20,624 nt of DNA from an uncultured Lachnospiraceae bacterium (GCA_910588885.1 CAJUSQ010000041.1:1-20624), one strand, 5' to 3'. Numbered from the stretch's first letter, positions 7,393 to 15,650 are shown. Notes: generated by a model not told the origin, from the sequence alone. Numbers and translations: made by a program.

Positions 7393-8244
7393 ATGAAAAC
7401 AGTTGTCAGGACAGCAAAACCGTATGAGAAGGAAGCCCTTCGGCTGGCCCGGGAAGTGGAAGCAGCGGGGGAGCGGCGGCCGCTGCGGTTTTGGAAGGTG
7501 ATGCGGCAGAACCGGGGGATCATTGACCGGATCAGCCCATATGGGCCGTCGGAGGACGGTTTGGATCGGAAAAATCCGGTGGTCGCAGCTCTGGGAGACA
7601 GTGTAACGGCGGGTCATTTTGAATATACCGGAAATCGGGAGGAATTGTTTCGAAAAGTGGATGCGGGGCTGTTAGAGGAACAGGATGCGCTGGAGATTAC
7701 CGATGCCAGGGAATGTTATTTGGAGAAATTCCGGTTGAAGTTGATCGAAAAATATCAGCAGACCTCGGTCAGTACCATCAATTCCGGCATTGCCGGAGAC
7801 AGTATTTGCGGCATGCAGAAGCGGCTGTACCGGGATGTGATTCGATACCAGCCGGATTTGATTTTGATTAACGGTTCTTTGAACTGGGGCGAGGAACAGG
7901 GAGATACCGAGGATTACCGAAGGGTGCTTGTCCAGGTAGTAAAAGCGTTGAAGGAAGAGACAAAGGGGGACATTGTGCTGATGACGCCGAATATGGTGCT
8001 GCCGTCGTCCTTTGACAACAAGCGTTCCGCCCTGGAGGAACGGGTGGAGGTCATCCGGGGCATGGCAGAATCGGAGGAAGTATGCCTGGCCGATACTTAT
8101 AAAGTATGGGAAGCTTATCAGGCGGCCGGTTATCCCCTAAAAGAGCTGTTGTCCAATGAGCTGAATCATCCTACCGTAACCGGACATGAGATGTATGCGG
8201 TAGTTTTGATGCAGTTGATGGAGGAAAGGAGAGTCTCTTTATGA
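7393..8244 (+). CDS. SGNH/GDSL-type hydrolase, likely carbohydrate esterase
   Basis: 283 residues, no signal peptide. The core begins near residue 62: block I is ALGDSVTAG with nucleophile Ser70, block II is SGIAGDS (Gly135), and block V is ELNHPTVTGHE with catalytic His259. Two positions deviate from the textbook family. The block III Gly-x-Asn-Asp appears as SLNW (Asn164 retained, Gly and Asp changed), and the Asp three residues before the His is Glu256. The first 60 residues form a charged extension unlike the core. It starts after AGGAGG (7381-7386), and its stop overlaps the start of the GH78 gene (ATGA), so the two are translationally coupled. Context suggests removal of acetyl groups from a rhamnose-containing glycan or glycoside before the rhamnosidase acts; that substrate is inference. 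Confidence 0.85.
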   Translation: MKTVVRTAKPYEKEALRLAREVEAAGERRPLRFWKVMRQNRGIIDRISPYGPSEDGLDRKNPVVAALGDSVTAGHFEYTGNREELFRKVDAGLLEEQDALEITDARECYLEKFRLKLIEKYQQTSVSTINSGIAGDSICGMQKRLYRDVIRYQPDLILINGSLNWGEEQGDTEDYRRVLVQVVKALKEETKGDIVLMTPNMVLPSSFDNKRSALEERVEVIRGMAESEEVCLADTYKVWEAYQAAGYPLKELLSNELNHPTVTGHEMYAVVLMQLMEERRVSL

Positions 8245-11096
8245 ACATTATAAATTTGAAAACAAACCATATCACGAACCCGGTGGGCTTTGCTATGGAC
8301 AATCCGGTGCTGTCCTATGTGGTAGCCCAAAGCACCGGAAGCTTCCAAAAAGAGGCACGGATCCTGGTAGCAAAGGATGAGGCGTTTGAAGAAGTGGTAT
8401 ACGATACCGGGATGCAGGCGGAAATTGACAGTGTCGCATTTAAGCTGCCCCTGGAGCCGGAGCCTGCCTGCCGCTATTATTGGAAGGTATTTGCAGTTGC
8501 CGACGACGGGGACGCAGGGGAGAGCGAGACCGCTTTTTTTGAAACGGCAAAGGCTCCGGACGCATTGCAGGGCCGGATGATCGGGGCAAAGTCCGGCCAT
8601 GACGTGGATTATTTTACAAAAAAGGTTACCCTGAAAAAGCCGGTGGAACAGGCCCGGGCCTATGCCGCGGCGCTGGGGGTATATGAGCTTTTGATCAACG
8701 GGAAAAAGGCCGGGGAGGAATATCTTGCTCCCGGCAGCAATGATTACGACTCCTGGCTGCAGTATCAGACCTATGACGTAACAGGGCTGTTGAAGGAGGG
8801 GGAAAATGTCATTACGTTGGCCGTGGCGCCCGGCTGGTACAGCGGTTACTTCGGATTTGCGGGCCAGAATCAGATCTATGGGGAGAAGAAGGCAGTACTT
8901 TGTGATGTGGATATCCGCTATACGGATGGAAGCGCGGAAAATATCTGCACCGATGAAAGCTGGAAGGCCGGGGTCGGCCCGGTGCGTTACTCCGAACTTT
9001 ATCATGGAGAAGTACAGGACCGGACCGGGGAATTCGCGGAGGAAGAAGGATCTGCCGCCGGAGAGGTAACGGCGCTTTCCTTTGATGCCAAAAAGCTGTC
9101 TCCCCGCCGAAGCCTGCCGGTTCGCATCAAGGAGACGATAAAGCCAAAGCGCATCCTCCGCACGCCGGCCGGGGAAACGGTTTTGGACCTGGGCCAGAAT
9201 ATGGCGGGATGGCTGGCCTTTTCCTGCCGGGAGCCCGCCGGGGTGCGGCTGCATTTCCAGTATGGGGAAATCCTGCAGAACGGGAATTTTTACAGAGAGA
9301 ACTTACGTTCTGCAAAGGCGGAGTTTACGTATATTTCAGATGGGAAGGAGCGGGTGGTACGGCCTCATTTTACCTATTACGGGTTCCGTTATGTGAAAAT
9401 AGAAGGGTATGCCCAAGACCTTTCCGCGGAAGATTTTTGGGGTGAAGTGGTCTATTCGGATATGGATACCATCGGAAGCTTGTCCACCAGCAACGAGCTG
9501 GTAAACCGCCTGATCCAGAATGCCCTGTGGGGGCAGAAGGGCAACTTTGTGGAAGTACCCACCGACTGTCCCCAGCGGGATGAGCGTATGGGCTGGACCG
9601 GGGATGCCCAGGTATTTTCCGGAACGGCGGCGTATCAGATGGACGTGTTTGCCTTTTTTTCCAAATACGGCTACGATATGGCAAAGGAGCAGGAAAAGTA
9701 TGAGGGCTGTGTGCCGATGGTGGTTCCCTCCATTCATATGGGCCCGGGCGGTTCCGCAGCCTGGGCGGATGCGGCTACGATCATTCCCTGGAATTTGTAT
9801 CTTCATTCCGGAGACGTGTCGATGTTAGAGCAGCAGTATCCTTCCATGAAAATGTGGGCGGATTACATATTCCGGCAGGATGAGCAAAACGGAGGGAAAC
9901 GGCTGTGGAATACCGGGTTCCACTTCGGAGACTGGCTGGCCCTGGACGGGGACGATCCTTCCCTACCTACCGGGGCCACCGAACCCTTTTATGTGGCCTC
10001 CTGCTATTACTATCTGTCCACCCTGCTGACGGCAAAGGCGGCTGAGGTTTTGGGAAAACCGGAAGCGGAGGAATATTTTGAACGGGCCGGACAGGTGAAA
10101 GAGGCCATCCGGGACGAGTATTTTACGAAAACCGGAAGGCTGGCATTGACGACCCAGACCGGATATGTGCTGGCCCTGGCCTTCGGCCTCTGTCCGAAAG
10201 AATTTCGGCAGCGGATTGCGTCAGATCTTTTGGCAAGGCTTCAAAAAGACCGGGGCTATTTGAAAACCGGATTTGTGGGGACGCCGTATCTGTGCCAGGT
10301 ATTGTCGGAATACGGAGCCCATGAAATGGCCTTCCGGCTGCTTTTAAACGAAGACTGTCCAAGCTGGCTGTACCCGGTGCGGATGGGGGCTACCACCATT
10401 TGGGAGCGGTGGAATTCGGTGCTGCCGGACGGTACCATGAACCCGGAGGGCATGAATTCCCTGAATCATTATGCCTACGGTTCCGTGGTGGAGTGGCTGT
10501 ACCGCTATGTGGCAGGCATCCGTCCCCTGCCGGAAGCGCCGGGCTTTCGGGAAGCGCTGCTTGCGCCCCTGCCGGATTACCGTATGTCCCATGTGAAGTG
10601 CCGCCTGGCATCTCCGGCCGGAACCTATGAAAGCAGCTGGGCGATCGAAGGGGAGAATTTGAAATTCCGTTTTGTGGTGCCCTTTGGGGCAAAAGCCAGG
10701 ATCGTGCTGCCGGATGCTAAGTGCTCCGACCTCTCCTGTGATCGTGAAATTTTTATCAAAGAAGCCCGGCAGGAAGGGGACCAGGTGGTGAGCCGTGTGC
10801 CCGCCGGAACGTATGAGATTTGTTACCGGCCCACGGTCCCTTATCGGCGCCGTTATGGGGCGGATCAGAAATTGTCGGAGCTGCTGGTCCGGCCGGAGCT
10901 GAAAGAGCTGCTGGTTCGGCAGGTCCCCGGCCTTTCCGCGATACCCCTTGAGATGTTTGCGGATAAGAGCCTGATAGAGATGGCAAAGGACCCGATGTGC
11001 CCGGTTTCTTTGGAAGAAGCGGAAAAGGCCGATGCGGCTTTGAAGGAATTTTTCATACAACCGGACCAGCTGCCGGAGCGGATCATGGATCTGTAA
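8241..11096 (+). CDS. GH78 alpha-L-rhamnosidase
   Basis: Releases terminal alpha-L-rhamnose from pectin fragments, plant glycosides or bacterial polysaccharides by an inverting mechanism. The 951 residues show the family order: N-terminal beta domains (about 1-300, with a rhamnosidase N-domain starting near GRMIGAKSG), a beta domain to about 410, the alpha/alpha-barrel catalytic domain (about 415-760) and a C-terminal beta domain (about 760-865). Signature motifs are VPTDCPQRDERMGWTGD (436-455; Glu448 is the likely general acid) and GATTIWERWNS (716-726; Glu722 the likely base), followed by MNSLNHYAYGSV. No signal peptide is seen, so action is cytoplasmic. Residues about 870-951 form an extra helical, charged tail after the usual family end. 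It is coupled to the esterase by a 4-base ATGA overlap. Confidence 0.95.
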   Translation: MNIINLKTNHITNPVGFAMDNPVLSYVVAQSTGSFQKEARILVAKDEAFEEVVYDTGMQAEIDSVAFKLPLEPEPACRYYWKVFAVADDGDAGESETAFFETAKAPDALQGRMIGAKSGHDVDYFTKKVTLKKPVEQARAYAAALGVYELLINGKKAGEEYLAPGSNDYDSWLQYQTYDVTGLLKEGENVITLAVAPGWYSGYFGFAGQNQIYGEKKAVLCDVDIRYTDGSAENICTDESWKAGVGPVRYSELYHGEVQDRTGEFAEEEGSAAGEVTALSFDAKKLSPRRSLPVRIKETIKPKRILRTPAGETVLDLGQNMAGWLAFSCREPAGVRLHFQYGEILQNGNFYRENLRSAKAEFTYISDGKERVVRPHFTYYGFRYVKIEGYAQDLSAEDFWGEVVYSDMDTIGSLSTSNELVNRLIQNALWGQKGNFVEVPTDCPQRDERMGWTGDAQVFSGTAAYQMDVFAFFSKYGYDMAKEQEKYEGCVPMVVPSIHMGPGGSAAWADAATIIPWNLYLHSGDVSMLEQQYPSMKMWADYIFRQDEQNGGKRLWNTGFHFGDWLALDGDDPSLPTGATEPFYVASCYYYLSTLLTAKAAEVLGKPEAEEYFERAGQVKEAIRDEYFTKTGRLALTTQTGYVLALAFGLCPKEFRQRIASDLLARLQKDRGYLKTGFVGTPYLCQVLSEYGAHEMAFRLLLNEDCPSWLYPVRMGATTIWERWNSVLPDGTMNPEGMNSLNHYAYGSVVEWLYRYVAGIRPLPEAPGFREALLAPLPDYRMSHVKCRLASPAGTYESSWAIEGENLKFRFVVPFGAKARIVLPDAKCSDLSCDREIFIKEARQEGDQVVSRVPAGTYEICYRPTVPYRRRYGADQKLSELLVRPELKELLVRQVPGLSAIPLEMFADKSLIEMAKDPMCPVSLEEAEKADAALKEFFIQPDQLPERIMDL

Positions 11097-11137
11097 GTGT
11101 CCCGCCCGGCAAAAAACCGGGGCAGATGGGGCTAAGG

Positions 11138-13639
11138 TTATGCCGGGCCGGGTGTTAACTCCACCAGCCGGACTTCATGGGGCGCAAGCTCTGCGGTAAT
11201 GGGAAACATATGGTCGGCCACGGTAATCTGCCGTTTGAGAATTTTGGGAAGGGAGATGGACTTGAGATAGTCGATCTCCCGTTCCGTTTTCAAAGGGAGG
11301 GCCCCGAACGCCACCCAGTTGTCAAAGGAGCTGCCGGATTCCCGGTTCACAATGGTTTCGGTTACAGTCCAGGGCCCGTCCGTAAGGCCGGTCAGAGGGA
11401 TCGTGAATTTTTTTATTTTTCCGTTTAAAAAGGGCGTGTAGCGGTTGGTAAAGGTCATGTCAAAAAGCTCTCCCGAGGCGTAAAGGGAGGAATAGTGCTG
11501 GTAGTTGTACAGGAGAATTTGCACTCCGTCCCTGCCCTTGGTGACAAAATAGCCGTTTCCCCGGCCAAGCATGGCATCCCCCAGCCGGGCCAGCAGGGAA
11601 AAGCCGTAGTAAGCGGCTTTTTTAATGCCGTTATAGGTAAAAAGCCCGAGCCCTCCGTGAAAGACCTGGTTGGAAATTTTGACCTCCTCCAGCAGGTCGG
11701 TGGACAGCCAGTAGCCGAAGCTGTCCAGGCGGTCGTAGTTTTCCAGGATATTCTTTACAATGTAAGCCGCCTTAAAAGCCGTGTCGTTCAGAAGGTCCCG
11801 GTGGGAAACCGAGGAATTCCATTCGGTCAGATACAGACGGGGAACAAAAAGGCCCCGGGCCCGGATATTTTTACGGATCCGGGAAATGGTATCCCGTAAC
11901 AGATTCTCGTTCCGGTCCAGAATCAGGTGCTCATGCTGGGGCAGATTGGGAATGGAGGCGGATTCCAGGCTGATCGGGTAAAAATGAAAATGCAAAAAAT
12001 CCGGCGGGCAGTTTTGGGTATTTGCAAAATCCATAAACCGGGGCAGCCATTCACCGTTTACCAGGGTGTCGTAGAGCATGGAAGGGGAACCAAAACATAT
12101 GTTCGAATCAAAGCCTTTCACGGTGTCGTAGGTAGCTTTGTAAAAGGAAAAAAAAGCTTCCGCGTCTTCGAAGCCGAACATAGTGGAGGGAGAATCCGGC
12201 TCGTTCCACAGGCAGAACAGCCAGCTTTCCATTTCCTTACGGCCGTACCGGGCCTCGAAATGGCGCAAAAGTGCAAGGATCAGGGCTTCCCAGCGGGAAA
12301 GGTCCTTGGGCAGGCTGATGATGGATTCCCGGAAAAACAAGGTACGCTCCGGCGTTTTGGCCAGGGCCTTTGGCATAAAGGACAGCTCCACCAGGGGCTT
12401 GAAGCGGATGGAAAGAAGGAAATCGAAGGCCATGTCAAGATAGGCAAAGGACAGCTCCATGGAGCCGTCCGGCCCTTCGGAATACACCATCATGTCGTCG
12501 TCCAAAAGGCCATGGAATTTGATGTAGCGAAACCCGATATCCGCCTGCAGGCATTTCAGCATTTCCTGGTTTTGGGCAAACAGAAGCTGCTTGGCCTTTC
12601 CGATGGAGGTGAAGGTACGGAAGGTGTGCCGCAAAGGAGTGCCCTTTTGGTTGATATTTATGGGAGCCGCGTCGATTTTTTGCAGGCCGGGGCCGTTTTG
12701 GGCCGGGGCCGTTCCGGGCAGGTCCAGGTATTCCGCCAGCCGGCCCAGGTAGTTGTGCTGCTCAAACAGGATATAGTTGGAGACTTCCCGGGCGGATTTT
12801 TGGGGCAGCAGGCGCTGGGGCTGCTTCTGCTCCCGGCGGTAGACGCTGGGCAGCATGGCGTATTCCTCCTTGAAAGCGGTTACGAAGGAGCGGCTGTTGG
12901 GAAAGCCGTTCTGCTCCGCGATCTGCTCAATGGAAGCTTCTGTTTCCAGCAAATCATTGACCCCGTGGGCCAGCCGCAGCTTTGTCAGATATTCGCTGAA
13001 ATTGATGCCGATGTATTTTTTGAAAATACGGGACAGGTAGGGGACTGTCAGAAAAAATTCCTCTGCCAGCAGGGCCAGGGAAAGCTTCCGGGCATAATTT
13101 GCGTTGATAAAATCAAGAATTTCCTCCATCCGGGACAAGGTCTGGGAATGGTCGGATTCCTCCACATATTCCTCCACGCCGAAGGAGGAAACCAGCTCAT
13201 GGAGCAGGGCATAGGAAAGGGATTTATTCAAAATGGGCGTACAGGGATCCGGTTCCGTATTGGCCTGGATCAAAGCGGCCAGAAGATGCTTTAAGGCGTC
13301 AAACCGCTCCGGCCGGCCGTCCGAAACGCTGCAGCAGTCAAAACGCAGGGAAGGAGGAAGGACGTGCTTGTCAAACAAATTCAGCTGAATTTGGAATGCG
13401 GCGATTACACAGTGGCTGGCCGTGAGGGCATGGACTTCATAAGGGTGAAATAAAATCAGGTCGTCTTCCTTCAGCCGGAAGGAAGTATTTTTCACCGTAA
13501 CGGTGACGGTTCCGTCGGAAATATAAAGAAGCTCCAGGCACTGGTGCCAGTGCAGCGGCACGGAGCCGATGGTGTGTATAAAAAAACGAACCGGGGAATG
13601 ATTGTCGAAATCAGTCATTTCATAAGTAGAATCGTACAT
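11138..13639 (-). CDS. AraC-type regulator fused to a GH39 glycosidase domain
   Basis: 833 residues with three parts. Residues 1-130 are a cupin-like AraC N-domain (PLHWHQCLELLYISDGTVTV, DDLILFHPYEVHAL). Residues about 170-268 are the AraC double helix-turn-helix (LALLAEEFFLTVPYLSRIFKKYIGINFSEYL and IEQIAEQNGFPNSRSFVTAFKEEY). Residues about 290-833 read as a family 39 glycosidase (beta-xylosidase/iduronidase type). Both catalytic glutamates appear intact: acid/base Glu480 in LWNEPDSP and nucleophile Glu606 in LTEWNSS. There is no signal peptide or membrane segment, so it is cytoplasmic. ATG 13639 has AAGGAG 5 bases before it; an in-frame start at 13774 would pass through the promoter and is rejected. 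The glycosidase half may act as the sugar sensor, as a working enzyme, or both. It converges on the GH78 gene and diverges from the GH3 gene. Confidence 0.9.
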   Translation of the reverse strand: MYDSTYEMTDFDNHSPVRFFIHTIGSVPLHWHQCLELLYISDGTVTVTVKNTSFRLKEDDLILFHPYEVHALTASHCVIAAFQIQLNLFDKHVLPPSLRFDCCSVSDGRPERFDALKHLLAALIQANTEPDPCTPILNKSLSYALLHELVSSFGVEEYVEESDHSQTLSRMEEILDFINANYARKLSLALLAEEFFLTVPYLSRIFKKYIGINFSEYLTKLRLAHGVNDLLETEASIEQIAEQNGFPNSRSFVTAFKEEYAMLPSVYRREQKQPQRLLPQKSAREVSNYILFEQHNYLGRLAEYLDLPGTAPAQNGPGLQKIDAAPININQKGTPLRHTFRTFTSIGKAKQLLFAQNQEMLKCLQADIGFRYIKFHGLLDDDMMVYSEGPDGSMELSFAYLDMAFDFLLSIRFKPLVELSFMPKALAKTPERTLFFRESIISLPKDLSRWEALILALLRHFEARYGRKEMESWLFCLWNEPDSPSTMFGFEDAEAFFSFYKATYDTVKGFDSNICFGSPSMLYDTLVNGEWLPRFMDFANTQNCPPDFLHFHFYPISLESASIPNLPQHEHLILDRNENLLRDTISRIRKNIRARGLFVPRLYLTEWNSSVSHRDLLNDTAFKAAYIVKNILENYDRLDSFGYWLSTDLLEEVKISNQVFHGGLGLFTYNGIKKAAYYGFSLLARLGDAMLGRGNGYFVTKGRDGVQILLYNYQHYSSLYASGELFDMTFTNRYTPFLNGKIKKFTIPLTGLTDGPWTVTETIVNRESGSSFDNWVAFGALPLKTEREIDYLKSISLPKILKRQITVADHMFPITAELAPHEVRLVELTPGPA

Positions 13640-13675
13640 GAAAGCTCCTTTCCAAGAGGTGGGATGTCTCAGTAC

Positions 13676-13684
13676 AGTATAGCA
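13676..13684 (-). promoter_or_regulatory. Extended -10 promoter of the AraC-GH39 gene
   Basis: On the minus strand TGCTATACT is a TGn extended -10 (5/6 match). The -35 position, CTGTCT at 13699-13704, is poor. A weak -35 would suit a promoter that depends on an activator bound at the repeats upstream (13720-13764). Confidence 0.5.
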
Positions 13685-13719
13685 TAAATCAAAAAGAAAG
13701 ACAGTAAGAAACTTAAAAT

Positions 13720-13764
13720 AGGTAAAAAATTGTTTTTTTATAGGCGTTTCCAGGTAAAAAATTG
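13720..13764. repeat. Two 13-bp direct repeats, 32 bp apart: candidate AraC operator
   Basis: AGGTAAAAAATTG occurs exactly at 13720-13732 and again at 13752-13764, a period of 32 bp or three helical turns. Both copies lie in the 292-base gap between the divergent AraC-GH39 and GH3 genes, centred about 57 and 89 bases upstream of the predicted regulator transcript start. AraC-family proteins often bind tandem direct half-sites on one DNA face, which fits. The A/T-rich core makes chance somewhat more likely. Confidence 0.5.
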
Positions 13765-13839
13765 CACTTTCCAAAAACTTTTCCGATAATCTCCCGGTAA
13801 GTCTGATAAATTTTTCACGAAAAAAGCCAAAAAACGCCG

Positions 13840-13868
13840 TTCAAACAGCTCCGGGATCATGATAAACT
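13840..13868 (+). promoter_or_regulatory. Possible promoter of the GH3 gene
   Basis: TTCAAA (13840-13845), a 17-bp spacer and TAAACT (13863-13868, 4/6). The -35 element is the same as that of the GH78 operon. The predicted leader is about 57 bases. The -10 is weak, consistent with a promoter that needs an activator. Confidence 0.4.
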
Positions 13869-13931
13869 ATGATAAAGAAAAGCACACGGCGAAATCAGGA
13901 AAAAAGCCTTGGATTCGGAAAGGAGCATACT

Positions 13932-15620
13932 ATGATACCCTATAAGAAATCACCTTTTTATTTAACGGACCCCCAAATCGAATGGGTGGAGGACACTTAC
14001 CGGAACATGACCCTGGAGGAAAAAGTGGGCCAGCTGTTCTGCCCGATTATTTTTTCCAACGACGAAGAGGAGCTGAAGGATTGGGTGCAGAATAAACACA
14101 TCGGAGGCGCCCTCTACCGGGAAGGCGCTGGCGCGGAGATTCAGCAGAATCACAGGATTCTTCAGGAAAATGCAAAGATCCCGCTGCTTCTGGCATCGAA
14201 CCTGGAATCCGGCGGGACCGGGTCTGCCCTGGAAGGGACCACCTATGGCAGGCAGATGCTGGCGGCGGCAACCGGAGAGGTGGAGCGGGCCTATCAGCTG
14301 GGGAAGGTGGCCTGCCGGGAAGGCGCTGCGGTAGGCGTCAACTGGGCCTTTGCCCCGGTGGTGGATATTGATTACAATTTCCGAAACCCCATTACCAATG
14401 TGCGGACTTACGGAAACGATCCGGATCTGGTAAAGGCCATGGGAGCCGCTTATTTAAAAGGCGCGAAGGAAGAAGGGGTGGCGACGGCCGTCAAGCATTT
14501 CCCGGGAGACGGGGTAGACGAGCGGGATCAGCACCTTTTAACCAGCGTTAATTCCTTAAGCTGCAGCGAATGGGACAGCACCTACGGAGAAATTTACAAA
14601 AGCCTGATTCAGGCGGGGACGCTGACAATCATGGCGGGCCACATCGCCATGCCTGCCTACGAGGAGTACTTTGAAAAAGAACCCGTGAAAAAGCTGGTTC
14701 CGGCCACCCTTTCCAAAAACCTGTTGCAGAAGCTGCTGCGGGAGAAGCTGGGCTTTGAGGGCCTGATTTGCACGGACGCCACCCCGATGGTGGGATTCTG
14801 CTCGGCTATGGACCGAAGGACGGCCGTTCCTACCGCCATTGAAAACGGCTGCGACATGTTTTTGTTTAACAAGGACTTTGCGGAGGATTTCGGCTATATG
14901 ATGGAGGGCCTGGAACGGGGGATCCTTTCCAAGCAGCGGTTAGAGGAAGCGGTGCTCCGGATTCTGGCGGTAAAAGCCGCCCTGGGACTTTTGGAAAAGC
15001 AAAAAGAAGGGACGCTTGTTCCCGGCCCTGAGGCTTTAAGCTGCCTGAAATGCGAAGAGCATGATACCTGGGCCAGGGAATGTGCGGACGCAGGCGTGAC
15101 CCTGGTAAAGGATACCCAGCATTTGCTGCCGTTGGATGCAAAAAAACAGAACCGGGTGCTTTTGGAAATCATGGGGGATTTCCCCTCCAATGACCGGGTC
15201 TATGAAGACTTTGCCTCCCGTTTGACCAAAGAAGGCTTTACGGTAATCAAATATGTGCCGGAGGATTTTTCAAAGCCCTTCGATACCGTGGAGGAATTGA
15301 AGCAAAAATACGATTTGATATGCTATATCGGAAATATAGAAACTGCCAGCAACCAGACGGTTTCCAGGCTGAACTGGTACACCCTTTTCGGGCAGGGCAA
15401 CAATATGCCCTGGTTTGTAAAGGAAGTCCCGACGCTGTTTGTCAGTGTGGGAAATCCCTATCATCTGCTGGATGCGCCCATGATTCCCACCTATATCAAC
15501 GGCTACTGCAATTCGGAGTATGTCATAGAAGCCGTAGTGGAGAAGCTGATGGGCAGAAGCCCCTTCAAAGGGAAGAGCCCGGTGGATGCCTTCTGCGGAC
15601 GGGAAGACACGAAATATTAA
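13932..15620 (+). CDS. GH3 glycosidase, beta-N-acetylhexosaminidase (NagZ-like) type
   Basis: 562 residues, no signal peptide. The N-terminal TIM barrel (about 15-355) carries MTLEEKVGQLF, the KHFPGDG loop (188-194) and GLICTDATPM, with nucleophile Asp282. RDQH at 198-201 occupies the place of the Asp-x-His acid/base dyad found in NagZ-type enzymes, which suggests cleavage of N-acetylglucosaminides rather than plain glucosides or xylosides. A second alpha/beta domain (about 375-545; DAGVTLVKDTQHLLPL) follows, as in two-domain GH3 enzymes. Some GH3 members with the His dyad are phosphorylases, so that reaction is possible too. The ATG at 13932 has AAAGGAG nearby (about 13919-13925) and is preferred over an upstream ATG at 13869 whose extra residues are not family-like. 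It diverges from the AraC-GH39 regulator. No terminator follows its stop. Confidence 0.88.
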   Translation: MIPYKKSPFYLTDPQIEWVEDTYRNMTLEEKVGQLFCPIIFSNDEEELKDWVQNKHIGGALYREGAGAEIQQNHRILQENAKIPLLLASNLESGGTGSALEGTTYGRQMLAAATGEVERAYQLGKVACREGAAVGVNWAFAPVVDIDYNFRNPITNVRTYGNDPDLVKAMGAAYLKGAKEEGVATAVKHFPGDGVDERDQHLLTSVNSLSCSEWDSTYGEIYKSLIQAGTLTIMAGHIAMPAYEEYFEKEPVKKLVPATLSKNLLQKLLREKLGFEGLICTDATPMVGFCSAMDRRTAVPTAIENGCDMFLFNKDFAEDFGYMMEGLERGILSKQRLEEAVLRILAVKAALGLLEKQKEGTLVPGPEALSCLKCEEHDTWARECADAGVTLVKDTQHLLPLDAKKQNRVLLEIMGDFPSNDRVYEDFASRLTKEGFTVIKYVPEDFSKPFDTVEELKQKYDLICYIGNIETASNQTVSRLNWYTLFGQGNNMPWFVKEVPTLFVSVGNPYHLLDAPMIPTYINGYCNSEYVIEAVVEKLMGRSPFKGKSPVDAFCGREDTKY

Positions 15621-15621
15621 A

Positions 15622-15643
15622 GAAATCCTAATCAAAAACAAAT
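15622..15643 (+). promoter_or_regulatory. 22-bp box, copy 1, over the -35 region of the response-regulator promoter
   Basis: This stretch matches 17832-17853 at 20 of 22 positions, including an identical 14-base core AATCAAAAACAAAT (15630-15643). Two similar half-sites (CTAATCAAA and CAAATAAA) start 11 bp apart, the tandem geometry used by OmpR/PhoB-family regulators. It begins 2 bases after the GH3 stop codon and ends 10 bases before the -10 element. Confidence 0.65.
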
Positions 15644-15650
15644 AAATACC

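Noticed and set aside
7250..7396. 48-codon frame on the plus strand whose TGA overlaps the esterase ATG
   Set aside because: It has no ribosome binding site, and its start lies upstream of the predicted transcript start at about 7294. The coupling-like overlap is probably chance.
8166..9254. 362-codon open frame on the minus strand
   Set aside because: Antisense to the GH78 gene with no family motifs or ribosome site.
11101..11152. GC-rich inverted repeat between the converging GH78 and AraC-GH39 genes (CCCGCCCGGCA with TGCCGGGCCGGG)
   Set aside because: The arms differ by one inserted base, the loop is about 29 bases and no T-run follows on either strand. It could be a weak bidirectional terminator but is not convincing.
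11927..13294. 455-codon open frame on the plus strand
   Set aside because: It runs antisense to the AraC-GH39 gene, has no recognisable domain and a low-complexity Gly/Gln-rich composition; a shadow of high-GC third positions.
7208..13722. Shared AAACTTAAAA-like string upstream of both AraC-type genes (near 7212 and 13708)
   Set aside because: Short and AT-only in AT-rich spacers, with different placement relative to the two promoters; likely chance.
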